Source: Struthio camelus
Taxonomy: Eukaryota > Chordata > Aves > Struthioniformes > Struthionidae
Assembly: GCF_040807025.1 (NCBI RefSeq)
Contig: NC_090942.1
Coordinates: forward strand, 41,804,911-41,868,910
DNA length: 64,000 nucleotides
Direction of reading: 5' to 3'
Part shown: positions 49,701 to 59,129 of the stretch, in pieces
Position numbering within the stretch: position 1 is the stretch's first letter
Layout of the letters: every line of letters starts with the position of its first letter
The notes under the pieces: generated by a model
What the model saw: the letters and a program-made list of their open reading frames with translations, nothing else
Database searches by the model: none
Told to the model about the DNA's origin: nothing
Made by a program: the position numbers and the translations under genes

Positions 49701-52700
49701 GCTAGCTCACTCTTCACCTCCAGGATTATACTAGTACAACTCGCATGGTATAAATCTTTACCTCCAGGATTATACTAGTACAACTCGCATGGTATAAAAC
49801 TGGAATGACTTAGTGATAAATTACTTGTCTGCTAGCATTTATTATTAATATTCATAGGTGCTGAGGTAGTACTAGAACAAGTCAGTCCTTACTTACAAAA
49901 CTTTATCAGAAAGAAATAGGAGAAAGAGTTATTAGACTTTAGTATATTTTGATATTCTCAATTTAAATGCTGCTTTTCTGTTACTTTCTAATCAGCTAGT
50001 GATACGGCTGCCATCCACTTATCTCCATAAGCTCATGTCCATGCTCTGCTCCAGACTTTGAAAGGATATCAAAAATGACAGCAAAAAGTATGAAACTGTC
50101 ATGACGGCTACTGATTTTCTTCAGAGAGATAAAAGAATGTCTGTGAACATGCTTGTTTATATTTTTTCCCCTTGAGGCCCAGCTTGAATTGAAGTTGGAG
50201 CTTGAAGCAGATTACTTAAAGTAGATATTCTACTAGTATATCCTTAAACTGTTGGTATGAAAGTTAAATATATACACCCTATAAAAGGATAACTGTTAAA
50301 CAGATCTGTATTTTGGTTAGATTCCTCCATATCCTGCATAGGCATGTTTCCATCACTGATGTTCAGGTTTAGATTTAGTTCCAAGAGGCAGCCTGTCGTT
50401 TGCTGTGCTTCATTAGTGATTGCTGTATGTAATTAGTGGTATGGTTACCATGAGAGTTTGAGTATACCCTAAACGTGTAGGCAGTAGTTTGCTTTGTTCA
50501 TATGCAGGCTTGATGTTGAACCAAATCCATGTATAGCTGTCAGTATTCCCTCCTTATGAAGTAGGAACAAAAAATGGTGTATAGGTAAACTCTGTTTGGT
50601 AGACTGTATGCATTTCTGCATTATTCTTGTTTATCAGCCTATTTATATCTTACTCCTTTTCCTGGAGTGAGAGAACGCATTAACGGAATATGGAATACCT
50701 GGAAAAGATACTTGATCTAATTCAGGATTGAGAGAATTGAATAGCTTAACCTTCATGATTAATTGTACTTTATTTTAGCTAAATTTGGTTTGGATGTCTT
50801 TCAGATTCATGCAATTCTGTTAAAGGGCATCATGCACTAGTTACAAAACTTCAAGAACAAATAAGCTGTTGTTGAGCTTTAAGGCTATGTTCTATAAATA
50901 ATTAAGGTAGAAGATTATTACTAATGAAGTAAGACTGACTCTTCATGATCTACTTTCTTACTTGCCTTTTTCAAGAGTAAAACCATTGACTTCAATCCCT
51001 TAATCTGTTTGTAATTTTGAGCAAATTTTTGTAACCTTCCTTTTTGCTGTCAAAACTATCGCCCTGCAGCTTTCTGCCAGTCATCAACGTTCTCTTCAAA
51101 TATTCAATTTTTATCAAAGACTTGACTCTCATGAACATGCTAAAATAGGGTATTAACTTTGAGGTTGCACACTCAGTCCCAGTAAGCTTGAGAATGATTA
51201 TCTGTGGCCTCCACGGGACCAAAAATTAACGTGTCTGCAGTCAGAAAATAATACTGCCACAAACACCTCTGTGTACATGTCTTTAGGCCATTTTAATGCC
51301 GAGGGAATCGGGCATCACTCTGAACCTTATTTAGAACCCTTGGACCCTTTGGGAGGATTGCTGAGCATGACACACTTTTATCAGTTCAGACTTGATGCAG
51401 GGGTATACTAAGCCTCATAAAAACAATTAAAACTAAGAAATGTTTTTTGTATAATTATTCATCTTTGAGTAAGAGAATTTCATGTGAGCTGAAGCAGAAT
51501 AAATAGATGCTCACAAGACTGCAAGTTCAGGGAGCTTAATAGAATTGTAGTGGACAGCCTGGGGGACACTGAAGTCTTAATCAACTAAGCATGTAATGAC
51601 TCAAATTTGCAGTTATCACTAATTTGCTTTAAAAAAAAATCTTCAAATAATTTTGGAAATACTTAGTTGACTTCAAAGCCAGCTCTAAAGCTTTATTTTC
51701 AACATCTGCACTCATTTCTTCAGAGGAAAAACAAGCGTTTCAAAAGAGGTTTTCATATTTTAACAGGTCATGTGGACGGAATTGCCTTGCCAGAATTTTC
51801 ATCTTCTTCTCTGCTGTGCTATCTTAGAATCTGAAAAGCAGCAAATTATGGACAAGCATTATGGCTTTAATGAAATACTAAAGGTACTGAGTTCTTGGGC
51901 ATTTTTAAATATTAACTAACTCCCTTGATTTAATACAGGATGTTTATATTTCATGTTGTGGGAGAAGAAAAGGAAAGGTGTATAGTATCTTCTGAAGGGT
52001 GAAACTTGAAGCGAATGTCTCTTCTGTACTTTCAAAATGATTTATTTTTGCTTTGTCTTTGGTAATGTTATTTGTTACCTCTGAAAATGTGAGCTGGGGT
52101 ACATCTGTGTGCTGGGTATTTTGTCAGATTTAGAAGTACTATGGATTCCTCTTACGGATCTTGGATAGTGGTGAAAACCTGCTGTTGGGTACTAGATTTT
52201 TCAGTACCCATTTGTCAATGCAGGTATGTTTAGCGCTTCATAGCTTAAAGGGGTAAGCTTATAATGTGATATTTATTAGCAATGCAGTAGAGTAGTATTA
52301 TATTTTATGAAACCGTATTTCACACTATTTGTCACACTTACTATTCTTTGTGAACATATTTTTAGCATGTCAATGAACTGTCTATGAAAATTGATGTGGA
52401 GTACATACTTTGCAAAGCAGAAGCAATTTCTATGCAGATGATGAATTGCAAGGTAAAGCTAATCTAAGTGTATCTCCTGTGAGCCTTTGTAGACAATAGA
52501 ACTATGTAGCTGGCTGTAGTTGTACATTTATGATGTTCTAATAACTAAATGCTTGGGTATGAAACAGAGTATGCTGTCTGCCTTTATCCAAGAAGCCTAT
52601 TAGCAAGAGTGGTTCATCTTAAATGGGAAATACCGTTCATTGGGGGAAAAGCTGAATTGTGCTCTTTGGTCATGCTTTCCTAGTTCTTTCTAGGTATGGT

Positions 52701-53295
52701 AGAGTACAAGTAATTCTATGTTTGCACTCAGGAAGGATGAGGTGAAAGGTGCATTGCACTGAAAGCATACCAAACTTTGGTAGCAACTAATTGTTCACTG
52801 AAAAATAACTTCAATAACAGAAGGGGTAATTACTGTTGTTCGGACTTTCATTTTTGTATATTGCTGATCAGGAATTGATTATTGAGCCTCCCACCTTTAC
52901 TGTGTTTTTGAAAACCAGATATATCAAATGGTAACTTTAACAAAACTCATATGGAACTAATGTTGAAAGAGTTGCTTTCAGTACAGTTAAATTGCGATAA
53001 ATGATTAGTTATTTGGTGGGGAAAAGCCATGTTAATTTTTCATTTATTTGATTGGAGTGATTTTTTTTCCCCTCCTCCCTCTTCATAGGAATTGCCTCAA
53101 GCAGTTAGTGAGATCCTGGGTATTGAAAGCAGTTGTGTAACACCAGATTCAGATACCGGAGAGGATGAAAGTGGGGCAGTGTTGAGTTGTCCTACGTCAT
53201 TATATCAGAGTATCTCAACACCTGTAATTGCTGCCAATGGAACAAGAGACAGCACTCAACAGACATCTGAGACACAGAGCTTGACACCTGCGTAA
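20426..53295 (+). CDS. TBC1D15: TBC1D15, TBC-domain Rab GTPase-activating protein (17 coding exons)
   Basis: TBC1D15 speeds GTP hydrolysis on Rab GTPases, best known for Rab7, and is recruited to mitochondria by Fis1. All 17 coding exons listed below join in frame to 2,004 bp, giving 667 residues plus TAA, close to the human isoforms. Residues 1-280 form the N-terminal region with the family signatures VEWTQSPKE, SYEAEWDMV and GMGWSYLVF. The TBC domain runs from about residue 327 (GLCHTLRKEAWKFLLGYFPW) to about 560. The arginine finger is Arg398 in EKDVNRTDR and the glutamine finger is Gln435 in GYVQGMSDL. The tail is acidic, Ser/Thr-rich and ends SLTPA. No stop or frameshift was found. The first ATG lies in the CpG island with a good Kozak context. 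The N-terminus MAAPPSGK is about two residues shorter than human. Confidence 0.98.
20821..20841 (+). repeat. Homopolymer C21 run
   Basis: Twenty-one cytosines in a row lie inside the CpG island, about 370 bp after TBC1D15 exon 1. The minus strand could form a G-quadruplex. Assembly length here is likely to be unreliable. Confidence 0.9.
25917..25936 (+). repeat. T20 homopolymer
   Basis: A run of 20 T lies in TBC1D15 intron 1. No adjoining retroelement was recognised. Confidence 0.9.
28125..28186 (+). mobile_element. Degraded CR1 3'-end fragment
   Basis: The order GGAGGGAGACTGGACTAGCT, GACCTCTAGAGTTC, TTTCCAAACAACATTTTTAT resembles the CR1 3' terminus with many substitutions. Only the tail is left. 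Confidence 0.6.
29393..29491 (+). CDS. TBC1D15: TBC1D15 coding exon 2
   Basis: These 99 bp give 33 codons in phase 0 at both ends. They encode VAYEQEGVFIHSSCGK through GILRVIEK, residues 9-41. The acceptor is CTCTAG and the donor GTACGT. Confidence 0.96.
29737..29811 (+). CDS. TBC1D15: TBC1D15 coding exon 3
   Basis: These 75 bp give 25 codons in phase 0. They encode ENEVIVDWRPLDDTLDT and on to LCAGK, residues 42-66. The acceptor is TATTAG and the donor GTATGT. Confidence 0.96.
29812..30588 (+). other. TBC1D15: TBC1D15 intron 3
   Basis: This is AT-rich intron sequence from GTATGT to GCTCAG. Nothing else was recognised. Confidence 0.85.
30589..30727 (+). CDS. TBC1D15: TBC1D15 coding exon 4
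   Basis: These 139 bp encode DSSSVVEWTQSPKEKSSRG through SFKKKPHSNG and the first base of an Asp codon, residues 67-113. The acceptor is GCTCAG and the donor GTATTT. Confidence 0.96.
30728..32024 (+). other. TBC1D15: TBC1D15 intron 4
   Basis: This intron has an A-run near 31228-31240 after a short TA-rich stretch. Nothing else was recognised. Confidence 0.85.
32025..32235 (+). CDS. TBC1D15: TBC1D15 coding exon 5
   Basis: These 211 bp make the largest internal exon. They encode ATTHANGESKWSFLFSLTDL, then NKEGMGWSYLVFCLKDD and the LHFHHGDSKLL stretch, up to residue 183. The exon ends two bases into a Glu codon. The acceptor is TTTAAG and the donor GTAAGT. Confidence 0.96.
32236..35659 (+). 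other. TBC1D15: TBC1D15 intron 5
   Basis: This is a 3.4-kb intron. The part at about 33040-33600 has the feel of an old decayed interspersed repeat, but I could not assign it to a family. No gene is seen. Confidence 0.8.
35660..35762 (+). CDS. TBC1D15: TBC1D15 coding exon 6
   Basis: These 103 bp complete a Glu codon and encode SPQDKRILLVNSQNKSLSQS, then FENLLDEPSYGLLQ, ending at residue 217. The acceptor is TTGCAG and the donor GTATGT. Confidence 0.96.
35763..36704 (+). other. TBC1D15: TBC1D15 intron 6
   Basis: This intron has a T-run joined to an A-run near 35800-35818. Nothing else was recognised. Confidence 0.85.
36705..36902 (+). CDS. TBC1D15: TBC1D15 coding exon 7
   Basis: These 198 bp give 66 codons in phase 0, residues 218-283. 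They include KLKKDPYTATMGRFSKVTNY, RPPSEMADFL and EEPGFEVITR. The acceptor is ACACAG and the donor GTGAGT. Confidence 0.96.
36903..38501 (+). other. TBC1D15: TBC1D15 intron 7
   Basis: This intron has a short GT repeat at about 37934-37951. Nothing else was recognised. Confidence 0.85.
38502..38630 (+). CDS. TBC1D15: TBC1D15 coding exon 8
   Basis: These 129 bp give 43 codons in phase 0, residues 284-326. They encode IDLGKQPEVSRREPVSVEEW through MKQLIFKG, the lead-in to the TBC domain. The acceptor is TTTCAG and the donor GTAACT. Confidence 0.96.
38631..40496 (+). other. TBC1D15: TBC1D15 intron 8
   Basis: This intron has a G-rich tract on the transcribed-sense strand at 39238-39261 (G9, G5, G2, G4 separated by single A). 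Nothing else was recognised. Confidence 0.85.
40497..40600 (+). CDS. TBC1D15: TBC1D15 coding exon 9 (start of TBC domain)
   Basis: These 104 bp encode GLCHTLRKEAWKFLLGYFPW and then NSTKEERANLQKRK, the first helices of the TBC domain, residues 327-361. The exon ends two bases into a Thr codon. The acceptor is CCCTAG and the donor GTGAGT. Confidence 0.96.
40905..40999 (+). CDS. TBC1D15: TBC1D15 coding exon 10
   Basis: These 95 bp encode DEYFRMKLQWKSVSEEQEKR and then NSRLRDYRSLI, residues 361-393. The exon ends one base into the Glu that starts the arginine-finger motif. The acceptor is TTTCAG and the donor GTAACT. The frame stays open into the intron to about 41076, but the next exon matches the family, so I end it at the donor. 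Confidence 0.95.
41000..42397 (+). other. TBC1D15: TBC1D15 intron 10
   Basis: This is AT-rich intron sequence with a short A-run near 41392. No gene or repeat family was recognised. Confidence 0.85.
42398..42514 (+). CDS. TBC1D15: TBC1D15 coding exon 11 (arginine finger)
   Basis: These 117 bp encode EKDVNRTDRTNKFYEG through ILMTYCMYDFDL, residues 393-432. The catalytic arginine is Arg398 in the KDVNRTD motif (TBC IxxDxxR class). The acceptor is TCCTTAG and the donor GTAAGT. Confidence 0.96.
43944..43968. repeat. 9-bp perfect inverted repeat
   Basis: TGGCCTCCC and GGGAGGCCA flank the loop TTATTTA. It would make a stable GC-rich hairpin in the intron 11 transcript. Function is unknown. Confidence 0.85.
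45331..45362 (+). repeat. G9 and T19 homopolymer pair next to exon 12 acceptor
   Basis: Nine G, then TTGA, then nineteen T run up to the short C-rich tract before the exon 12 acceptor at 45375. The T-run forms most of the polypyrimidine tract. Confidence 0.9.
45376..45476 (+). CDS. TBC1D15: TBC1D15 coding exon 12 (glutamine finger)
   Basis: These 101 bp encode GYVQGMSDLLSPVLYVMENE and then VDAFWCFVSYMDQM, residues 432-465. Gln435 in YVQG is the second catalytic finger. The acceptor CTCAAG follows an unusual G9 plus T19 run. The donor is GTAAAG. Confidence 0.96.
45477..46219 (+). other. TBC1D15: TBC1D15 intron 12
   Basis: Plain intron sequence from GTAAAG to ACCCAG. No repeat or gene was recognised. 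Confidence 0.85.
46220..46319 (+). CDS. TBC1D15: TBC1D15 coding exon 13
   Basis: These 100 bp encode HQNFEEQMQGMKTQLIQLST through LDSGFCSYL, residues 466-499. The exon ends one base into a Glu codon. The acceptor is ACCCAG and the donor GTAGGT. Confidence 0.96.
46687..46716 (+). repeat. (TA)15 microsatellite next to exon 14 acceptor
   Basis: Fifteen uninterrupted TA units end 15 bases before exon 14. They take the place where a polypyrimidine tract and branch point would normally lie in intron 13. Confidence 0.95.
46732..46829 (+). CDS. TBC1D15: TBC1D15 coding exon 14
   Basis: These 98 bp encode ESQDSGYLYFCFRWLLIRFK and then REFSFQDILRLWE, residues 499-531, the conserved late TBC helices (FRWLL, ILRLWE). 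The acceptor TTCCTAG lies 15 bases after a (TA)15 repeat. The donor is GTAAGA. Confidence 0.96.
48075..48096 (+). repeat. T22 homopolymer after G8
   Basis: Eight G (48065-48072), TG and then twenty-two T lie in intron 14. It is a simple repeat without a recognised element beside it. Confidence 0.9.
49180..49460 (-). pseudogene. Cys-rich antisense open frame in TBC1D15 intron 14, unidentified
   Basis: On the minus strand about 90 codons stay open between an in-frame TGA near 49460 and the TGA at 49180-49182, with no ATG in the first half. The translation includes NNPIYKQSQQKFYLHSYFC, then PPVLCTHCRAHAAAITQRC, and SCSVCGKAWCPASIQPDGK. The paired cysteines (CTHC, CSVCGKAWC) look like a zinc-binding motif. 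I do not recognise the family. It may be the decayed or terminal exon of a retrocopy, a nested antisense gene, or chance. Confidence 0.3.
49711..49798 (+). repeat. 44-bp tandem duplication
   Basis: Two adjacent 44-bp copies (49711-49754 and 49755-49798) differ at one base. Each contains ACCTCCAGGATTATACTAGT. It is a recent local duplication. Confidence 0.93.
51767..51883 (+). CDS. TBC1D15: TBC1D15 coding exon 15
   Basis: These 117 bp give 39 codons in phase 0, residues 532-570. They encode VMWTELPCQNFHLLLCCAIL, then ESEKQQIMDKHYGFNEILK, the end of the TBC domain. The acceptor is AACAG and the donor GTACTG. Confidence 0.96.
51884..52365 (+). other. TBC1D15: TBC1D15 intron 15
   Basis: Plain intron sequence from GTACTG to TTTTAG. 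Nothing else was recognised. Confidence 0.85.
52366..52452 (+). CDS. TBC1D15: TBC1D15 coding exon 16
   Basis: These 87 bp give 29 codons in phase 0, residues 571-599. They encode HVNELSMKIDVEYILCKAEA and then ISMQMMNCK. The acceptor is TTTTAG and the donor GTAAAG. Confidence 0.95.
52453..53088 (+). other. TBC1D15: TBC1D15 intron 16
   Basis: Plain intron sequence ending in a strong pyrimidine tract (TTTTTTTTCCCCTCCTCCCT) before exon 17. Nothing else was recognised. Confidence 0.85.
53089..53295 (+). CDS. TBC1D15: TBC1D15 last coding exon 17
   Basis: These 207 bp encode residues 600-667 and the TAA stop. The start ELPQAVSEILGIESS is conserved. The rest is an acidic, Ser/Thr-rich variable tail ending TSETQSLTPA. 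The acceptor is TTCATAG. The exon runs on into the 3' UTR. Confidence 0.96.
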   Translation, partial: ELPQAVSEILGIESSCVTPDSDTGEDESGAVLSCPTSLYQSISTPVIAANGTRDSTQQTSETQSLTPA

Positions 53296-53454
53296 TTACA
53301 GTTGGTGAAATTGAAGAAAGACTTTTACTGAGCACGTGGTTGTTTTTTGTTTTTTTTTTTTTTTTCCCCTCAAGCACTTGAGAGGTGGATATTTAAATTT
53401 GGTGTTGATTAAGCTTTAAGGTTGGAAAGAAAATCTGTACTGTAATGCTCTTGC

Positions 53455-53460
53455 ATTAAA
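53455..53460 (+). terminator. TBC1D15: Proximal poly(A) signal of TBC1D15
   Basis: ATTAAA lies 160 bases after the stop codon. Downstream is TTATTTTTGTAGTTTCTTCT, a plausible GU/U-rich element. Confidence 0.55.
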
Positions 53461-54446
53461 GCTTTACAACATGACTCAACTTAATTATTTTTGTAGTTTC
53501 TTCTACCAAAGTAGCCTTTTGTTTTCAATAACATTCCTTAATATTTTTGTAGCCAAGTGCATTTTCTTTTTGCTGGTGAACTGGAAGTGGATGGTGATTA
53601 AGAATAAATTTGAAAATGGTGCATCTGCTGGGCTTCACATGTATTGATCTAGGAGAGTGCAAGTTCTTTGATTTGAGCAGATTCAAAATAAGCCAGCTGA
53701 AGCTGCCGTACAAAATTTCCAAGCTGAAGAGATGCTGATGTGTTAGAGAAAGATCATTTTGTAAATGAATGGGTTTTCCCTTTCTCAAATGTTTACAAAA
53801 ATACTTCTAAGTATTTGTTGCTGGTTGAATGTAGATTTGAAATGGACATTTTTACTTACGCAGTTTAATGTCCAAATACTAAATTTTGTGTAACTGGGAG
53901 TGGATGAACAGTATATTTTTACATTAACATATCTTCACTTTATATATGCATATATATATATATATTTACACACATACACACACTCTATAGATAAATGTTT
54001 GTGAATACTAAAGGGATAATCGTATTTTCAATATCTGAATAAGCTTGACTGTTCGTTAATATGAATCAGTTTGACCAAATTAATGCACAATTCTAACTTG
54101 GGCTCTTTTTCAAAACTATTTTCTAAATGAAGATAACTTTCATGTGAATACATTCAGTCCTACACTTGATGTAATTTTGCAATTGATTTCTTGCAAACTT
54201 TATTAATGTTTATCTTTGCTAATAGATTAACTGATCAGTAAAGTACTCTCACTGTTTTTATGCGAGATTATTTGGAGAATCCATCAGCAGGTTAAAAAAA
54301 AGTTATCAAAATTACATTAATGCATTTTTTGTATATGCAAAATGCAGTGTGAGTTTATTTCATGCCATGCTGATGTCCTTTGAAGTTATGTGAAATTTAA
54401 CATAACTGATTCAGTGTATTATTTGGTAACTATTGTACATATATAA

Positions 54447-54452
54447 AATAAA
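54447..54452 (+). terminator. TBC1D15: Distal poly(A) signal of TBC1D15
   Basis: This is a canonical AATAAA about 1.15 kb after the stop codon, followed by TTGATTTAGTGTTTTTAATT. Confidence 0.5.
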
Positions 54453-54475
54453 AATCAAAGTTGATTTAGTGTTTT

Positions 54476-57400
54476 TAATTAAATCATATTCAGAGAAAAA
54501 ATATCTAGTTGTCTGGTTGTTGATATAATAACGTGAGATAGAGGGGATAGGTAACAACATTGATATTATATATTTTGAGTGTTTAATGAAGAGTGGTGGG
54601 AAATTCTGTTTATTACTAAGTGGAACATGTCTGTCATCTCTAGGCTGATGTTGCTTATGGAGGAGTTTTTCTTTTCTTTTGGAGCAGTTTACTAGTACAA
54701 ATGTTATTTGTACCGTCTGAAGCAAATATGACCAATACAAACGGGCTTTAGTAGATAAATCAGGTTGTTACAATAACTTGAGACCCGATTTAAACTTCTC
54801 ACAACAATTGTGAACAAACACTGTGAAGAGTTGAATCAGTATAGATTTTGTTTTTTTTTTTTAATATCTTCAGTGTGCTATCTCCCTATCAGTTAATAAG
54901 AAAGAATCTTACTCAGTGGAAGTCAAGGATTCACGGCTCAGCCTATCTACAGCCTTTCATTTCCTGTTCAGGAAATTACGGTGAAGCATCACGCCTTTGT
55001 TCCCTGCTGTGCATTGTGTTCCTTGGCAGTTCATTTTACATAACATAGAATACATAAAGGCATTAGAATTTATATCATCGACGCTTCGGTTCAAGTAAAC
55101 TAAGGAAGTTAGTGTCAGTATTTTTGGAGCAAGTCCCTTGGTTCACTTAGACTTTGAAGTATACTTCTAAAATGTTTTTGTCAAAAAATTGTATTAAAAT
55201 GAAGCTCTGGAAAGGAGAAGAAAAATTTCTAAAATTGAGAAATGTAATAGACAAGTCTGCCAAGATTAACTGTGCCTGCTAGGAAATGCAGTCTATGATT
55301 CCCCAAAGGTGTACAAAAAAGTGTCACATTATGGCTTTCTTCAAGATGTCAATAACTGGCTAAGCATGAATATTCAGATTTTGAGGAAAAGCATATCTAA
55401 GTGGTATTCTGCCATTTCTTTGAATTGCAGGTACGGCTGATAAGATATGCTAGCAGTCTCTTTAAAAAAGTAAAATTTGCGTTTCATGTTTGGGACATAA
55501 TTCTGTGTATTAACCACTCCTGAGATGTCAAGGATGAGAAGGTTGCTCTTGAATTAACAGTTAGGAGCTGCTCTGGAAGGTTTGGAGTGGGTGGGCTTGC
55601 TTTGCTTCCCAGGAGCGATAAGAGCAAATGCACCTTGCAGTGTTCTTTATCTGTAGTTTCTTTCCCTCTGCTGATAGGCAGCCTTGTAACGTTGCAATCA
55701 AGAGGAACTTCTTCCTTACCTACTGTTTCTTACGGACACATTTAGCCTAAGCTGAGACTACAAATACTGTGAAAGTCCTTAATCAGGGTAACAGTGGTTG
55801 AAAAATGCCACGGGTTGGGGGTCTTGGATGTATTTTTCATACTTGAAAAACTTAGATTGCTTAGAATTAAAAAATAAGAACTGAATTTATTTTTGGTTAA
55901 AGTTGTCAGTGGTATACAAGAGGCAATATCTTGTTTAGTTCCTACAGACCTGTTTTGTTCTATAATGTTTGACTTGAAGATAATTGTCTCAGGAGGAGTG
56001 AAGGGGGTTATTTAAAACTGTGCTTTTTCAATCTTAGCAGCGTTGTAATAGTAACTGTTCCAAGGTAAAACTGGGATACCTTTCTAGGTATCTCCTTAAT
56101 AGATTTTTACCATTTTGCATGTTCGGGCAATTTTATTTGTTTTGAAAATGCTTTCTTAAGAGTTTTTGCTTTTGTTTGGTGGCAAGAAGATAACTTACAA
56201 AAAAGAGTATCAGTCAAAGCTTTTTTTAAGTTTGGATCACTGAATGTTTATGGAATGGCTTTGATACTAGAAAGTTTAAAAAAAAAAAAAGAAAACAAAA
56301 CCTCAACAACAAAAACGAAAAGGATGACACTATACTAAACCGCGCACAGTAAACACTGTAACATTTCAGTTATGTTGAATACATTTGTGTGTCTATACTA
56401 TTCCTCTATAATCATTGTATTTCTACCCAGCAAGCATGGTAGCCAGTGGCCTTCACACTCATTTCAAGTGTGGATGTTTTGTATTTATTTGCTGTGGATA
56501 ATCTCTCTAAAGAATGTGAAGGGGATACGTACATGCATACCCACATGCACCAGGTCTTGATTGCTTTAGGAACCAGATGCTGAAATAGGATGTTGATTGT
56601 ATTAGGTTTTTTGTTTGCTTTTGTGCTATAGCTTAATTAAAATGAAGGTGTTAATGTTCAAGCCCAGTTTTGTTGGTAACGGAATCTTTTCTTACCAGCT
56701 ATTGGCATTTTTTCCTCTGGACATTTTAAGAGGCTGATGTTGCCTACTTGATTATTCTCCTCTATTTTCTTTTTCATATATTGCTCTATAAAATTATTTG
56801 TCCCTCCAATTAGCAAAGCACTGAGGAATAACTTTCCCCTCTACTTTCAAATGTCTTCTTGAGCATTGAATCAAAGCTTCAGAAAGCAATAAAAAGTATT
56901 CGTGTAGCTTTTACTTTTTGAGGTAATGTTTGAGCTTAAAGTAAGAAAAGGGAAGAAAAAGTGTTTCAAACTGAACTAATTCTCTGCTATGAGCCTTCTG
57001 CCTGAACTTTAAAATAGATCTCATTGTAAATGATTTGGCATTCAGAATTTGGACCATGAACAGAAGTTCTGGAACCCCTAGTACTACTCATGCATCTTCC
57101 AGTGTGATGCAGATGAAGCCATACCAAGTTCGGGACTGAATTTTTGTAGGCAGCGATCTGTGTTTTCTCAAACTGTTCCTTGTTAGACTGCAGAAAGAAC
57201 GCTGATGAGACTTGTGAAATTGAAGTGCATCAGAGAACTCACTGACAAACGTGATTGGAAACAATCATTTGTTTTAGAAACGTACTAGCTACTCCTCAGT
57301 CTCTTTTTTTGGTTAGTGTTCTTGTAGAGATGCAACTTGAAGTTGCTGAGGTTTGGTTCATGGGCTGTAGAAAAGTGGCTGGTAACATGGTTTTATCTGT

Positions 57401-59129
57401 GGTTAAGTAAGTACCTTAAAAGTAATTTTCAACTCTACTGCTTGTTTTTTGAACACTTCTAGACAGTGGCTGGTGCCATCTCCGCATAAAGGAGTCATGG
57501 CAGAAAAAGATCAGTACTCGTTCGTGTAGGAGGAACTATGATGAGAGTATGTAAGGTGAGAGTAAAGTAGGAAGTCCTAACACGTGCCCGCAATTATATA
57601 CCTGTATCTGGCTAAATAATTGCTAGGAACTGTACGTGAGCACTGATAAGGTGATGAGAGGCGTGGGTATGTAACTGAGCTCTTAATAGACTGATTTCAT
57701 ATGTGTGGGTGCAATTATATTTGATTTAGAGACACCTTCAAATGCTTTTTAATGGGGTTAGAAGAAGAAAGGAATTATGCTTCATGTTTACTGGGACTTG
57801 ATAGTATCTGTTAATCAAGTAAGTGTTACTGCAGTGCAGGCCTCAATTTTAAATTAAGCTCGAATTTCATTTAAGTAGGAGATCTTAACCTCCAAGTTTG
57901 TTTTGTTTTCTGAAAACGTGTGCTATATTTTCATGTTCAGTCCCTGGGTCTTTGGCAGAGATTGTTTTGGTTTGCAACTCATCAGGAAATTCAAACCGTA
58001 GGATGTCACTTCTTTTCTCATCCTAAATGAATTTCACAATTGAATGAAATACATATTTCAAGGCTGTTCAGGTTATTCAAATTAAATGAAATCTTCTAGA
58101 TGGGTTATTGTTTTGGAGGAATTGGATTATAATTTATATTTTGATTATATAGGCTACATGCACCCTACCTTAACAGGCTAGTTGGTTCTTAGGCTGTTTA
58201 TATATAGGTATCTTATTAACTACTAACTGCAGAGCCCCGTTGTGGAGAATTTAAATTTTTGCACAGGCTAACAGCTCAGGAAATGGCTGGTCGCTTGACT
58301 GCTGTGTATGGTAACAGCTATTCTTGATGATGTCTGATCTCATGCTAGAAACAAATTAATCCTTCCTATTAAAGATGAGTTTTTTTTTTAAGTGCCCGTT
58401 AAGACTTGATACAAAAATGGTTATATTACATACAGGTAACTTGCATTCATTTGATCTACTGATGGTTGTAACTCAGTGAGATGAAATGCCAGAAACTTTA
58501 TGAAAACACTTGTGGTAATGAATTGGTCTGGGTGTCCTTCAGATTCCATACGTGCATGCTAGCTCTGGGCATTGGTCCTTGAGAGACTGCACATGCTGTT
58601 CTGGTGTTACTGTTAAGGTAACTAAGACAGGAGACTGAGAAAGTCTTTCAAGTACAGATATTTGGGTTCAAGGACATGTTTTCCTGCTTGAGGAATTATC
58701 AGTACAGTTAATGCTACCAAAAGTGGTAGCCCTAGTTTCTTGTTCTCTGCCCAGTGCCACTACCTCTTTTGTGCTGGGGTAATCCTTTTTTGCAGGTGTA
58801 TGGTGAACTACATAAAGGAACTGATACCTTTTAGAGCTAGCCATTAGCCAGTCAGTTATACCTCACATCTTTTCACTATGCTCTTCCATTAACACATCAG
58901 TACGGAAGAGGAGACACTGCGTAAATAAAGATGGGGGGGGGGGAGTGGAAGGGACAGTGTTTTTCACTGGAAGTGCTGGTTTATGCCTGTTTAAACTAAG
59001 AGTGAAACTGCAGCATAAGGCAGCTGTCAGCTGTCTCCTTTTTAAATTAATACCTACTCTGTATGCATTCTGTATGTTTTGTATATTCCTGAGCATATAC
59101 ATACAGCAACTTTGTTAAAATCATAGGTT
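54476..59129. other. Intergenic region downstream of TBC1D15
   Basis: No coding exon, RNA gene or assignable repeat was recognised. There are an A-run at about 56278-56290 and a G11 run at 58933-58943. In other vertebrates TPH2 lies further downstream. Confidence 0.7.

Larger units (their letters stand above)
46830..51766 (+). other. TBC1D15: TBC1D15 intron 14
   Basis: This 4.9-kb intron contains a G8/T22 stretch (48065-48096), a Cys-rich antisense open frame (49180-49460), and a 44-bp tandem duplication (49711-49798). No confirmed gene is seen. Confidence 0.85.
53296..54475 (+). other. TBC1D15: TBC1D15 3' UTR (end uncertain)
   Basis: Non-coding sequence after the stop. A proximal poly(A) signal ATTAAA lies at 53455-53460 with a T/G-rich element downstream, and AATAAA lies at 54447-54452. 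A TA/CA simple repeat sits at about 53940-53984. Which end is used cannot be decided here. Confidence 0.6.
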
